DNA of 64,000 nt from Pseudomonas sp. UBA6562 (GCF_002434265.1 NZ_DJJS01000004.1:145618-209617); one strand, 5' to 3'. Counted from the first letter of the stretch, positions 17,236-26,410 are shown. Numbers and translations are program-made. Notes: a model not told the origin generated them from the sequence alone.

Positions 17236-20200
17236 CTATATCCAACTCGTTACCGGAGGCAACAGGTACTCGTGGAGCCAGCGTTCGTCATTGCGCGAGA
17301 AGCAGAAGGCTCCGATATGATGACCTGGCTGACGCTCCAATAGATCCAGCGTGTCAGGCGTGATGCCCCGATTGTTGATGCCGCTCAAATCATGGATATG
17401 AATTTTGCGTTTGCGTAGGGCTCGGCGGACGATCCGTACATCGTCGGAAGTTCCTCTAATCTGGTTGAGGACATCCACTTGGTACTTCGTTACCAGCGGT
17501 TTTTTGCGGTCGAAATGAGTAAGGTGCTCGTACGCATTTATATCTTCGTAGAAAAATGCTTTTTCGTTGAATCTAGGGTTGCGTCGATACGCATTGCGGC
17601 CTTGTGGATTTTGATAACTTATCCAGTTGTCTCCCCACTTCCTACCGTGCGCGCCGGAATAGATATGAATGGGGCTTGCGGAGTTTCTTCTGGATATACG
17701 GATCAATGGCTCCTGAACATGGTGGCACCGGATCGCCTGGTCCGCGCCCCACAAGGTGCTCGACGGGATCAGTGCGGGCGTTTCGCTGAACCACTGCGGA
17801 ACTCTGTAAATACCGGCTGGGTGCTGCGACAGGTTTAGCGTGGGAACGCTATCGGCTTTGAAGCCGAATCGGTACAGGCCTTTCTTAGGCGCCGTGTGGG
17901 TGACGGCAGGAGGTCTGCCCGCACGCATACCGCGACTAGGCAATGACGAGCCAGTCATCGAGGAGCCAATCACAGCGCGTCCAGCCGTGGCGCCCGCCGT
18001 CCTAGCGGCGATGGCAAAGCCTGCACCGGCGCTGAACATACCTACGCCGAGACCTATGTAATCAAGCGTCTGCGCGAGCTCCGGATTACTGTCTTCAATG
18101 ACTAACGACGCTATCTCGAACCCGGACGCGGCTACCGCCAACCCTGTGACTGCGATAGCCAGGCCTAGCGAGGTGCCGCCGGTGAATGGCGCGCTCAATA
18201 GCCCGGTCGCCGCCATCACATAACGGAACTCTTTGGTTTCGAGCAACGTCCCGGAAGCTTTGCGTGAGTACTGTGCAACCCGTTGGTGCCCACTCGGGTC
18301 ATGGTAGTTGATTGGGTCGCCGGAGCAGTATGCATAAGTGGCAGGGCCGCCATCACCGAAAGGGCTGAGACTGTCCGGGCTTTGGAATGACATGAGCGCT
18401 GGGTTGTACAGCCTGTAGTTGCCCAGATAGTAATTACCATCGGGCAGTAGCGGCTCTCCCTTGTAACCAAGCCAATCGCATCCTGTGGGTGCAGCATCGA
18501 TGAATCCATAGGGCGAGTACACATGGTATGCGATCGAGTGATCAGCGCCGACCGTCGCGAAGATCGTACCGGCAGCATCACGCAGTTCGAATGTCCTCGT
18601 TACCCGTTCGCCGTCATCCCTGCACTCCTGCAAGTAGCAACTGGTGCTTTCATTGAGCATCAGCACGTCGCGCCGAATAGCCTTCGCATTGGATGACAAC
18701 GGAGTGAATACTTGGGAGCGCGCGTACACCTGCCCAGCACGATAGTGGAACCGATAGCCCGCTTCAGTGGAGGCTTTTAGATGGATGCCACGTAAGCGGC
18801 CTAGATCATCGTAGCCATACGTCAGGACACGATGATCGTTGGAGTGCATTCCCCCGGACACCTTGGGCTGGCCATTGCCGTAAAAACTGCAATGATTGCT
18901 GACCCAGCGTCCCTTGGCATCGCTGACAATGGCGGTTTTATCGTGTTTGACCAGAACACCGGGTTTGCTGGAGCTGAATGACCTGTCGAAGGTCGCGCTC
19001 CAGGCCCATGCCCCAGGTCGTTGATTTTTTTCACTGCATTGGGTCGAGGTCACATTGCCGAGCACATCGTAGTCGAACGTCTGTTTTGCAAAAGCGCCCT
19101 CTTTATATTTGAAGTACTTACCGTCCCCGTCCCATTGGATGAGACGGCCATGGCTGTCGTATTGATAGGCGTCTGAGGAGTGCGATTTTTTATCGACAAG
19201 CAGCTCACTCTTGCTGAGTTTTCCATCTGCCAGGAGCGTGCGTTTCAACTCGTGTGACGGCATGCCTGGACAGGTGAAACGGCGGGATATTTCGTTGCCT
19301 GCCAAGTCGTAGGTATACGCGACTGTCATCGTGCGTTGGCCGCTAATATCCTCGACAGTTTCTTGCAGTGGCAGGCCGTCGTCCCGATAGGTAAACGCTG
19401 CCCTGAAGGTATCGCTGTCCAATGCCGTCAGACGTCCGAATGCATCGTACTTGTAATGCATCACGTAATCTGCAATGTCGGTCGTGCGCAGAAGCTGTCC
19501 CGCCGCGCTGTAGGCGGCAGCTGTGCGCAGCGTCGTGCTAGACGTTCTGTCCAGCGTCAAACCTACCGGGCAGTCCATTAAGAGCGTCTGATTGGCACTG
19601 TCCCATTTGCAGGCATAACCGTCGAGCACAGGAGGCGTGTCTTGCGAGCCTGGAGAAGCCTCGTCATTGAACGACTCGACCACGCCGCCGACGCTGCGAC
19701 TTGAAAGCCGACCCAAGCTGTCGACTGACTGGGAGCCCAGTTCCAATGATGCGCCCCCGCTGCTGTCGGTGATCGTCGCGCGGGTGGCTATTGGTGATCG
19801 GGTATCGGCAGCGTAGGTGTTGTTAATAACGATGCCGTTGCTATTTTGCGAGGTAAGCCGGCCGAAGCTGTCGTAATCGAAGAGGCTCTTGACCGAATGG
19901 TTACCGGCGGTGCGGTGGCTTTCTGTGAGCCAGCCATTCCTGTCGTACTTGAACTCAACCTTTTCCCGCTGGTGAGTCTTGGTGCCTTCGACCGTACCGA
20001 CAATGACGGCGGTGCGATGACCCTCAACGTCATACGACGTCTGGATTTTAAACGCGTCCTTGGTACTATTCGAAACGCTCGAAATAAGTGCTTGCGTACG
20101 TGTGCCGGCATCCCAGGTCTGTTTCAGGGTGAAATCGCCGTGTACCGCCTTTAGCCCATCTTCAATACGGCTTGTGACAATCGTTTTGCTATCGACGACA

Positions 20201-22758
20201 TTGCCCTTGCCGTCCTTGAGGGTCCTGACTACCTGACGGGCGTCATCCTCCGCAGCGAAAGTGGTTACCGTTTCGTGTTCGCTGATCAGGAGGTTTTTCG
20301 CGTCGTAGTCGAATACACTCAGTCGGATTTCGAGATCTTCGCGATCATATTCGCTTGATGTCTGCAGCAGCCAGTTTTTGCCATCTCGCGTCAGCCAGTG
20401 CGCACGGACTCGCCCTTGCTGGTCAATCGTGACACGGGTGCCATGGCCGAATTCACTGTTCTGGACTTGGTGCTGGACATGACCGCTCGGCAGGGGGGTC
20501 AGCGTATAAGTGATGATGACCGCAGGTTGCAGGGCCGAGGACAGCGACTGGCTGGCAAGCAAGCCGTTGGATGTGTAGTTCAATTCTGTTACTTGTCCAT
20601 CCCCATCGACCTTCTGGTAAAGCCTGCCGGTCAAATGCGAGCGAGTGGTACTCGACGTTGTGGTGACGCCATCAGGCGCGCTGACAGTCGCAGTAACGGT
20701 GATCCTATGAGGGGGCGTGGAAGGCTGGCTATAACCCAACGCGGTCACTATCTTTTTGGACGCGATCGCTGCGCCATCCTGATCAAGTGCATAAGCAGTA
20801 CTTTTCTTCAAACAGGCAAATCCCGGCTTTTTGGGATCTGTTCCATAAGAGAGTTCATCCACCCGCATCGACATCGCTCGCCACGGTTTTCGTAGTTTGA
20901 AGCCCGAAGCGTTCTGTTCGCTCTGTTGCTTCAAACTCTTTTCCAAACTCGCCTGCATCGAGACGAATTGAGCTTTTTCCTCTGCATCTACACTCGCGGT
21001 CATTTGCGCTTTCAAACTGTCGGTAAAGGGCTTTGCCCACGTCTTGGCAATCTCCAGCTGTAACGCTGAAATATCCACGCGTTCGAAGTCCGGCTCAAGA
21101 ATCGTTAGCTTGTGGGAAGGTTTGAGCACATGTGCACGTCTCACGTGCGGCTGCTTGATCGGAACGAATTTCTGGTAACCGTAAAACGTCAAGGATTGCG
21201 CATGCAGGACGCCCCCCTGGCGTATTGACGTCAACTCGGATTCGGGATGTGAGGAAAAGCCAGTGGTCGCCCCGGGATAGGCCAGTTCAAGCGGCAGTTG
21301 AAACGCTTTTTTTGCATACGTGGTGCCGGCATGAGACAGATTGACGGTGCTGTGCAGTACCTTGTACCAAGTCAGGCCGCTCTTGCCAAAAATCAAAAAT
21401 CCCCAACCGATGGGATTGGCATAATCCACTGCGGCCAAGGGCGCCTGGCTCAACCAGTTCTCACCGCTTACCGTAGAAACGCGTTCGGACGTTTCCTTGA
21501 TTTCGTAAACGTCGTAGTCGTTATAGTAGGTCCACTCGGTCACCACGTCGGCCTCGTCATGCTTGACCAAGTTACCACTCGCATCGAACTCCCAAAAACA
21601 ACTGCCTACCGCTTCGGCATCAACGCTGCGTGTGGCGGTCAGGCGTACCCGCTGCTCGCTTTCGAGCACGGTCAATGTGTGCTTAATTTCCTCCACCGTA
21701 CCACCGGCTTCAACTTTGAAAGCGGCAAGCCGATCGTGTTCATAACAGTAGGTATAGAGGCCGACGTGCTGTGGGGGAGAGGTTGGCGTGTCCTTCGGCA
21801 GTCCACGTGAGCATGTAACAGTCGTGGTATGCGTATTCCGCACGCTGGCATAAGTATAGACCGCAATTAGGCTGTCCTGGTCAGCGTAGCCGTGAGGTTG
21901 GATACGATAGCTGCCAATTTTACCCTTACTGTAGGTGAACAGGGCTTGGTGGGTATGGATGCAGGACGTTGGCTCGGTGTAGATCTCGATGACATCTAGA
22001 CATTCAACCTGTTTGGCGTTGGTCTTCAAGCGATAGACCCGTTGATCTGCATGGGTCGTGTCTCCCGTCAGCGTGATCTCAATATCCTTGCCTGAATAAT
22101 TGATACTAAAGGTCTTCGCTTCTTCTGACCCTGGGAAAACTTCGAGTTTTTGCAGCGTTGAATCTACCCAGTCAGCCTTGAGGACGCAGTAGCCTTCGCA
22201 GGTGAGCGACTGCACACGTGGGGCCCTATCTTTGTCCGTCCACGAAAAGTCGACAGACGTTCCAGACGGTGCAACCACCTGGGTAAGCAGTGCGTAGCCG
22301 CTCGCAGTCTTGTCAGACTGCATCAACTCATAAACATGAGCAGTCCCATTCTTCAGCATGACGGTCACGTGCCGCTGACCTGTGACGGCGGTATAACTGC
22401 CGCCTTTTCTGACCGCCTCTACACGGGCCTGATTGAATAGCTCGGCGTCGACAAAATAGTTTTCGCCGCGGGTGAAACCCTCCATCGCAACGTCACAGGT
22501 GATCCGCTGGCCGTTGGTGAAGGGCACGTCATTGAGACTGAGTTTAGTAGTTGCCGTATCTAGACCACCCCAATACATCGACCAAGTGCCGTAGCCGAAA
22601 AAATTAAGCTGAGGCGAGATCAGGTCAACATCGAGTTCAAGAGTAAACAAGGGTCCTTGCTCTTCGTGCAGCATCCCGGCAATAGGCAGAATAAACTTGC
22701 CGGATCCAGATCGTTCATCAATGGCTATACAGTCGAAGCCGCCGAAATCTTCACTCAT
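17236..22758 (-). CDS. Large RHS/YD-repeat protein with C-terminal toxin-like domain
   Basis: 1840 aa. The N-terminal 600 or so residues are a beta-rich domain typical of Pseudomonas RHS proteins (no signal peptide, PAAR or SpvB motif seen). YD repeats follow (FDYDSFGRLTS, YKYDAFGRLTA, YTYDLAGNE, YGYDDLGRL), then the RHS core near 1410-1490 (NYRLYNPALMSFQSPDSLSPFG, NYHDPSG). The last 350 residues (nt 17236 to about 18288) are variable: two hydrophobic helices, then a tip with IHIYSGAHGRKWGDNW around 1697-1712 and FFYEDINAYEHL. RHS cages carry such tips as toxins. I do not recognise this tip. Strong GAGGAG ribosome site. GC is clearly below the neighbours. No immunity-sized gene follows: eda lies 58 bp beyond. 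A 16-bp motif shared with the next two genes is 93 nt upstream. Confidence 0.85.
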   Translation of the reverse strand: MSEDFGGFDCIAIDERSGSGKFILPIAGMLHEEQGPLFTLELDVDLISPQLNFFGYGTWSMYWGGLDTATTKLSLNDVPFTNGQRITCDVAMEGFTRGENYFVDAELFNQARVEAVRKGGSYTAVTGQRHVTVMLKNGTAHVYELMQSDKTASGYALLTQVVAPSGTSVDFSWTDKDRAPRVQSLTCEGYCVLKADWVDSTLQKLEVFPGSEEAKTFSINYSGKDIEITLTGDTTHADQRVYRLKTNAKQVECLDVIEIYTEPTSCIHTHQALFTYSKGKIGSYRIQPHGYADQDSLIAVYTYASVRNTHTTTVTCSRGLPKDTPTSPPQHVGLYTYCYEHDRLAAFKVEAGGTVEEIKHTLTVLESEQRVRLTATRSVDAEAVGSCFWEFDASGNLVKHDEADVVTEWTYYNDYDVYEIKETSERVSTVSGENWLSQAPLAAVDYANPIGWGFLIFGKSGLTWYKVLHSTVNLSHAGTTYAKKAFQLPLELAYPGATTGFSSHPESELTSIRQGGVLHAQSLTFYGYQKFVPIKQPHVRRAHVLKPSHKLTILEPDFERVDISALQLEIAKTWAKPFTDSLKAQMTASVDAEEKAQFVSMQASLEKSLKQQSEQNASGFKLRKPWRAMSMRVDELSYGTDPKKPGFACLKKSTAYALDQDGAAIASKKIVTALGYSQPSTPPHRITVTATVSAPDGVTTTSSTTRSHLTGRLYQKVDGDGQVTELNYTSNGLLASQSLSSALQPAVIITYTLTPLPSGHVQHQVQNSEFGHGTRVTIDQQGRVRAHWLTRDGKNWLLQTSSEYDREDLEIRLSVFDYDAKNLLISEHETVTTFAAEDDARQVVRTLKDGKGNVVDSKTIVTSRIEDGLKAVHGDFTLKQTWDAGTRTQALISSVSNSTKDAFKIQTSYDVEGHRTAVIVGTVEGTKTHQREKVEFKYDRNGWLTESHRTAGNHSVKSLFDYDSFGRLTSQNSNGIVINNTYAADTRSPIATRATITDSSGGASLELGSQSVDSLGRLSSRSVGGVVESFNDEASPGSQDTPPVLDGYACKWDSANQTLLMDCPVGLTLDRTSSTTLRTAAAYSAAGQLLRTTDIADYVMHYKYDAFGRLTALDSDTFRAAFTYRDDGLPLQETVEDISGQRTMTVAYTYDLAGNEISRRFTCPGMPSHELKRTLLADGKLSKSELLVDKKSHSSDAYQYDSHGRLIQWDGDGKYFKYKEGAFAKQTFDYDVLGNVTSTQCSEKNQRPGAWAWSATFDRSFSSSKPGVLVKHDKTAIVSDAKGRWVSNHCSFYGNGQPKVSGGMHSNDHRVLTYGYDDLGRLRGIHLKASTEAGYRFHYRAGQVYARSQVFTPLSSNAKAIRRDVLMLNESTSCYLQECRDDGERVTRTFELRDAAGTIFATVGADHSIAYHVYSPYGFIDAAPTGCDWLGYKGEPLLPDGNYYLGNYRLYNPALMSFQSPDSLSPFGDGGPATYAYCSGDPINYHDPSGHQRVAQYSRKASGTLLETKEFRYVMAATGLLSAPFTGGTSLGLAIAVTGLAVAASGFEIASLVIEDSNPELAQTLDYIGLGVGMFSAGAGFAIAARTAGATAGRAVIGSSMTGSSLPSRGMRAGRPPAVTHTAPKKGLYRFGFKADSVPTLNLSQHPAGIYRVPQWFSETPALIPSSTLWGADQAIRCHHVQEPLIRISRRNSASPIHIYSGAHGRKWGDNWISYQNPQGRNAYRRNPRFNEKAFFYEDINAYEHLTHFDRKKPLVTKYQVDVLNQIRGTSDDVRIVRRALRKRKIHIHDLSGINNRGITPDTLDLLERQPGHHIGAFCFSRNDERWLHEYLLPPVTSWI

Positions 22759-22851
22759 GATCTTCTCCTCAATGGGACGGCTGACCGATTTTCAGCATTC
22801 GGTCGCATGGAATCGAGGCTTAGTTTCGATCAGGCCAGCAAGGAGCGACAA

Positions 22852-22867
22852 CTGACAAAAATATCAG
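22852..22867 (-). promoter_or_regulatory. Shared motif copy A, upstream of RHS gene
   Basis: Read towards the RHS gene it is CTGATATTTTTGTCAG, an inverted repeat with CTGAYA/TGYCAG-type arms and a T-rich centre. It ends 93 nt before the ATG at 22758. It is part of a 21-bp stretch (22848-22868) repeated perfectly in inverted orientation at 23219-23239. Confidence 0.7.
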
Positions 22868-22868
22868 T

Positions 22869-23218
22869 GCGGCGTGCCGCTATTATGCGTAACGCACATG
22901 ATTTCATTCAGCTTGGCCCCCACGCCCACCCGTGCCCTCTGGTCAAACGCGGCGGACAGCGGATTCTCATGGATGGAAAGGCGCGCTGTATCGAAGTGTC
23001 TTCACCACCGTTGCCGATCCGCACGTCGCGATCCGTCCCTTCAGGACTGCTCATGACGAGCATTCAGCCAAGCCATTCACATGGACAAAGACGCCAACCT
23101 CGGTCATCAGTTCTACATATATGGCAGGCCGTGTGATGAACAATCAGCGGGTCAAGTAAGCGCTTCGGACGCCGGAGCATACGCGCTTTATAGCGTTGAA
23201 TATAATGACTGGGCAAGG
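22869..23218. other. 350-bp divergent spacer between the two 21-bp inverted repeats
   Basis: Lies between the RHS gene and the first halovibrin-like gene. No recognised protein in any frame. The longest late open frame is 54 codons from an ATG at 23081 to a stop at 23243-23245, running through the second repeat; it has no good ribosome site and no family match that I can see. GC is nearer the island than the core genome. It may hold both divergent promoters or the remains of a lost gene. Confidence 0.5.
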
Positions 23219-23219
23219 A

Positions 23220-23235
23220 CTGATATTTTTGTCAG
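23220..23235 (+). promoter_or_regulatory. Shared motif copy B, upstream of halovibrin-like gene 1
   Basis: CTGATATTTTTGTCAG, identical to copy A when each is read towards its own gene. It ends 68 nt before the ATG at 23304. The identity extends to 21 bp (23219-23239). Confidence 0.7.
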
Positions 23236-23303
23236 TTGTTTTTGATGCGCAGGCTCTTAGTCTGAAGGGGTGATTTTTACTTTTCAAACTTGGAGTTAAT
23301 GCC

Positions 23304-24584
23304 ATGAATGCATTGCCCGGCAGGCTGCTGCCTGCGTGTTTTATATCGCTCTGTTTTTCGACCAGTGCAATCAGTGCCGACAGTTGCGAGCGCGTGGTCG
23401 AGAAGTTACAGACCTGGTACAACAGCACACCCACCGGCTGCGGCAGCGACCCCGCCGTGGACTGTTCCGGTCTGCTGATGCGTGGCACGCACCGCGCGCC
23501 CAACGGCGAGTACGACGTCTGGAACCCCAGCCCCAATTCGCAACAATCGGGTGGCGTTTCCATGTCGTGGATGCGCAGTGACAAGATCGGTTATGAAGAC
23601 CCCGGGTTGAAAGCCAATAACGGCATTCTCTTTACCCCACGCCAGTTCGTCGACGCGCCGCAAAAGAAACTCGACGTGTTCTGTGCCTATCCCATCGACG
23701 CCTGGACGGACTTTCGCAGCGAGCGGGGATGCGGGGATTATTCAGGCTCTCCCGAAGTGGAGAAAAGTTGCCAGGCCTTGGGCATAAAAGACCTGGCGGG
23801 CTGGAAGCGGCAATACGATGCGCTTGGCGGCGCTGCCAATCGGCAGGCTCGGCACCAACGCCAGTGCGCTTTCAGCATGACGGGCGATTTTTCGCGCACG
23901 GCCCGCCGGGACGCGTTCGCCCAGTTCATCGAGGCGCGCCAGTCCATCGCCGACACCCAAGAAGGGCGCCAGGTGCAGACCGAACTGCGAGTGGTGGCCT
24001 GGAAGCAGGGCGAGGACGTGCCTGTGGCGGCGTTTTTCTACAGCGATGCCCAAGGCAAGCGCGATGCCGTGAAGAACCAGTTCGACTACTACCAGCGCAC
24101 GGGCAACTGGGTGCCGGTGGTGAACATGAAGTTCCCGGCCAATGCCACTCAGAAAGCCCGCTTCGCCTGTGAGGCGGGCGCGCAACACCGCGACCTCCCA
24201 CGACCGGTCAAGACCAGCGCACAAGCGTGCAGGTCCTATATCGACAAAGCCGAGTGGATTCAGCGCGACGATCCGTTCCTGGGCAAGGGCATCTGGAGCC
24301 TCTCGGTCACTCCGACCGACTGTGGCCGCAAGATCAAAGACGACCAGACTGATGCCATGTACGCCGAGCTGGTGCGCAAGTACGCCGACGATCCGCGCTG
24401 GAGTGGCGCAGGTTACGGCGGTGGCATGCGGCGGCAGTTGGTGTGCCACATGGCACTGGTCGACAAGGGGCGTCCGGTACGCGACAAGGACGTGTTCAAT
24501 CTGGAACCGGCACGGCCCGACGTGTCTCACCAAGCCTCCTTGCAGCAGGGCTGTAACCCTTACCCGGCGGCGCGCTATCCCTGA
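23304..24584 (+). CDS. Exported halovibrin-like protein with DUF2599 domain
   Basis: 426 aa. A clear signal peptide (cleavage near SAISA-DSC, residue 25) starts it. The body carries features of Pseudomonas halovibrin (HvnA-like) proteins: WYNSTPTGC, CSGLLMRGT (54-62), WNPSPNS (73-79), SGGVSMSWMR, then CAYPIDAWTDFR. Vibrio fischeri halovibrins are secreted NAD+ glycohydrolases, so such an activity is possible but not shown here. From about residue 312 there is a DUF2599-type module (SYIDKAEWIQ, WSLSVTPT, LVCHMAL, FNLEPARPDV, GCNP). Many cysteines suit a periplasmic or secreted protein. TTGGAG precedes the ATG. Converges with its larger relative at 24631. Confidence 0.75.
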   Translation: MNALPGRLLPACFISLCFSTSAISADSCERVVEKLQTWYNSTPTGCGSDPAVDCSGLLMRGTHRAPNGEYDVWNPSPNSQQSGGVSMSWMRSDKIGYEDPGLKANNGILFTPRQFVDAPQKKLDVFCAYPIDAWTDFRSERGCGDYSGSPEVEKSCQALGIKDLAGWKRQYDALGGAANRQARHQRQCAFSMTGDFSRTARRDAFAQFIEARQSIADTQEGRQVQTELRVVAWKQGEDVPVAAFFYSDAQGKRDAVKNQFDYYQRTGNWVPVVNMKFPANATQKARFACEAGAQHRDLPRPVKTSAQACRSYIDKAEWIQRDDPFLGKGIWSLSVTPTDCGRKIKDDQTDAMYAELVRKYADDPRWSGAGYGGGMRRQLVCHMALVDKGRPVRDKDVFNLEPARPDVSHQASLQQGCNPYPAARYP

Positions 24585-24591
24585 GTGCGGA

Positions 24592-24617
24592 CCCGGCGCT
24601 GCCTGCGCAGTGCCGGG
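24592..24617. terminator. Bidirectional hairpin between the two halovibrin-like genes
   Basis: CCCGGCGCTGC pairs with GCAGTGCCGGG (11 bp, one G-T wobble) around a 4-nt loop, in the 46-bp gap between convergent stop codons. There is no long T-run on either side. Confidence 0.55.
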
Positions 24618-24630
24618 CTGTCAGGTGCCG

Positions 24631-26289
24631 TCAGGTTGGGTTGCAGCCTTGCGCCTTGGCCTGGGCCGCCGTCACTGCAGGGCGGTAGGGCTCGAGGTTC
24701 CACTCCGCTTTGTTCCTGTAGTTGGCCTGCAGGCAGGCCAACTGGATGCGCATGCTGCCTGGTCCGCCTTCTTGCCATTCGCGGTCTTGCCCGCGCAGGC
24801 GCAGCAGTTCTTCGTACAGCGCTTCGCTGGCGGCGCTACGTCCTGCCTGGGTGGGCACCACCCGCAGCCCCCAGACCTGTTGCCCGCTAGCGTTGTCGGT
24901 GAATTGCGACCAATTGGAAGCGGCGATCAGCGCGGAGCTCTGCGTTGTGAAGGGATTGCAGCCGGCTTTCGAGGCTTGGGCGGCGTCGACGGTAGGGCGG
25001 AAGGGTTCCAGGTTCCATACCGTCTTGGCGGGGTAGTCACCGATCAGGCAGCTCAATTGCTGGCGCATGCTGCCAGGGCTGGTCTCGTTTTCTCGCCATT
25101 GCGGGTCGTTGCCGCGCAGGGCTTGCAGCTCGTCGTATAGCGCCTGCTGACCGCTCACTTGCGCAGCTTTGCCCGCCGCGCTGGGGATTACGGTGAGCGT
25201 CCACTCCTGCCGGCCCGTACCTGGGTCCAGACGCAAGGCCCAGTCGGCCGATTGGATATACCGGCGAGGGACTGCGCCTTCGCTGCCAAGCGCGATCACC
25301 TGATCTTCGTGCGCATAGCTGAAGCGCTCGCTGGCGGGCTTGGTGAAGTCCACGCGCACGATCGGCACGGCATAACCCTGGGCGTGCAGCTTACGCTGGA
25401 AATTGCGCGCCGGCTCCAGGCCTCCGGTAGCGGCGGGCGCCTTCACGTCGCCACGGGTGGGCGCCACATAGGTGCTGTTGACGTTCCACACGAAGGCCTC
25501 GATGTAGGGCAGGCGCCCGCTGCCATCGCCGTTTTCGCTGGCGTTGCGCAGCATCAGTTCGTTGCTCTGGTCGGGGCGGGCGAAGTAGTCGTTGCGCACG
25601 CCCGGATTCTGATGGACATCGACCATGGCATTCCAATCGGCAGGTTGCTCGGCGTTCCAAGAACATTGCGCGACCTGGATGCGGTTCATATCCGTGCGCA
25701 CGTAACGAAAATTCTGACGCCATTGGTCCGCGGTGTCGATTGCCCGACTGTCGCAACTGCCCCAAGCGAGAGCCTGATTGCGGTTGGCCGGCACCGTAGC
25801 CGAACGGGCTTGATGATTTTCAGGTAGCGCCTGGTTGTACGTGCCACAACCGTGCCAACGCCGCTCGGGGCCTGTGAAACCGTCGAACGCGTAGATGCAC
25901 ATGAAGCCGGTTTCCATGACCGGCAGGTTCAAGGCATGGGCATCGCTGGGCGTGCGCAGGATGAAGCCAGCGGGGCGGACCAGTTTGTCGATGCTCAGGT
26001 CCTTGCGCAGCCAAGTGTAGGAGGTCGCTCCGGTTTTCTTGGCGAACTCGCTGTAGTCCCAGGGATTGAACGGCCCGTCGTCGACCATGCGCAGGGTCAC
26101 GCCGCTGCAGTAGTAATGGCCACGCGGCGCGCCGGTGTCCGGCTCGCGGCACTCGGTGACGGTGGCGTTGTAGTTGCGGTTGATGCGCTCGACGGTGGCT
26201 TTAGGGTCGAGGTCGTTAGCGGTCGACTGGGCCAGCAATGGCATGGGCAATGCCGCCAACAGGGCAGCGCCAAGATAGTGGGTGCGCAT
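24631..26289 (-). CDS. Exported halovibrin-like protein with two DUF2599 domains
   Basis: 552 aa. Signal peptide (cleavage near PLLAQS, residue 20-22). The N-terminal body resembles the 23304 protein: RNYNATVTEC, CSGVTLRMVDD (61-71), FNPWDYSEF, SYTWLRKD, FMCIYAFDGFTGPE, GCGTYN, QCSW. The C-terminus has two tandem DUF2599-type modules, each ending in a WNLEPFRPTV or WNLEPYRPAV motif and a GCNP motif, where the neighbour has one. Strong AGGAGG ribosome site 6 nt before the ATG. Motif copy C is 55 nt upstream. Function unproven; the halovibrin family includes secreted NAD+ glycohydrolases. Confidence 0.75.
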   Translation of the reverse strand: MRTHYLGAALLAALPMPLLAQSTANDLDPKATVERINRNYNATVTECREPDTGAPRGHYYCSGVTLRMVDDGPFNPWDYSEFAKKTGATSYTWLRKDLSIDKLVRPAGFILRTPSDAHALNLPVMETGFMCIYAFDGFTGPERRWHGCGTYNQALPENHQARSATVPANRNQALAWGSCDSRAIDTADQWRQNFRYVRTDMNRIQVAQCSWNAEQPADWNAMVDVHQNPGVRNDYFARPDQSNELMLRNASENGDGSGRLPYIEAFVWNVNSTYVAPTRGDVKAPAATGGLEPARNFQRKLHAQGYAVPIVRVDFTKPASERFSYAHEDQVIALGSEGAVPRRYIQSADWALRLDPGTGRQEWTLTVIPSAAGKAAQVSGQQALYDELQALRGNDPQWRENETSPGSMRQQLSCLIGDYPAKTVWNLEPFRPTVDAAQASKAGCNPFTTQSSALIAASNWSQFTDNASGQQVWGLRVVPTQAGRSAASEALYEELLRLRGQDREWQEGGPGSMRIQLACLQANYRNKAEWNLEPYRPAVTAAQAKAQGCNPT

Positions 26290-26344
26290 GGTGAACCTCC
26301 TATGGGGGAGGAATCACCATGGAAGTGGCCGGTAATGGCGTCTA

Positions 26345-26360
26345 CTGGCAGAAATGTCAG
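26345..26360 (-). promoter_or_regulatory. Shared motif copy C, upstream of halovibrin-like gene 2
   Basis: Read towards the gene it is CTGACATTTCTGCCAG, which differs from copies A and B at three positions, all transitions. It ends 55 nt before the ATG at 26289. Consensus of the three copies is CTGAYATTTYTGYCAG. Confidence 0.65.
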
Positions 26361-26410
26361 CCGCCACTGCGCCTATGGCTCGTGGAAAGTGGCCGTGAAC
26401 GGCTTGCATA

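Noticed and set aside
22852..22867. CTG-N10-CAG as a LexA box
   Set aside because: The outer CTG/CAG fits, but the inner ten bases match the LexA consensus at very few positions, and the same motif recurs before functionally related genes.
22870..23136. PAAR or transposase remnant upstream of the RHS gene
   Set aside because: Some frames have His/Gly/Cys-rich stretches, but none keeps a recognisable PAAR or DDE pattern.
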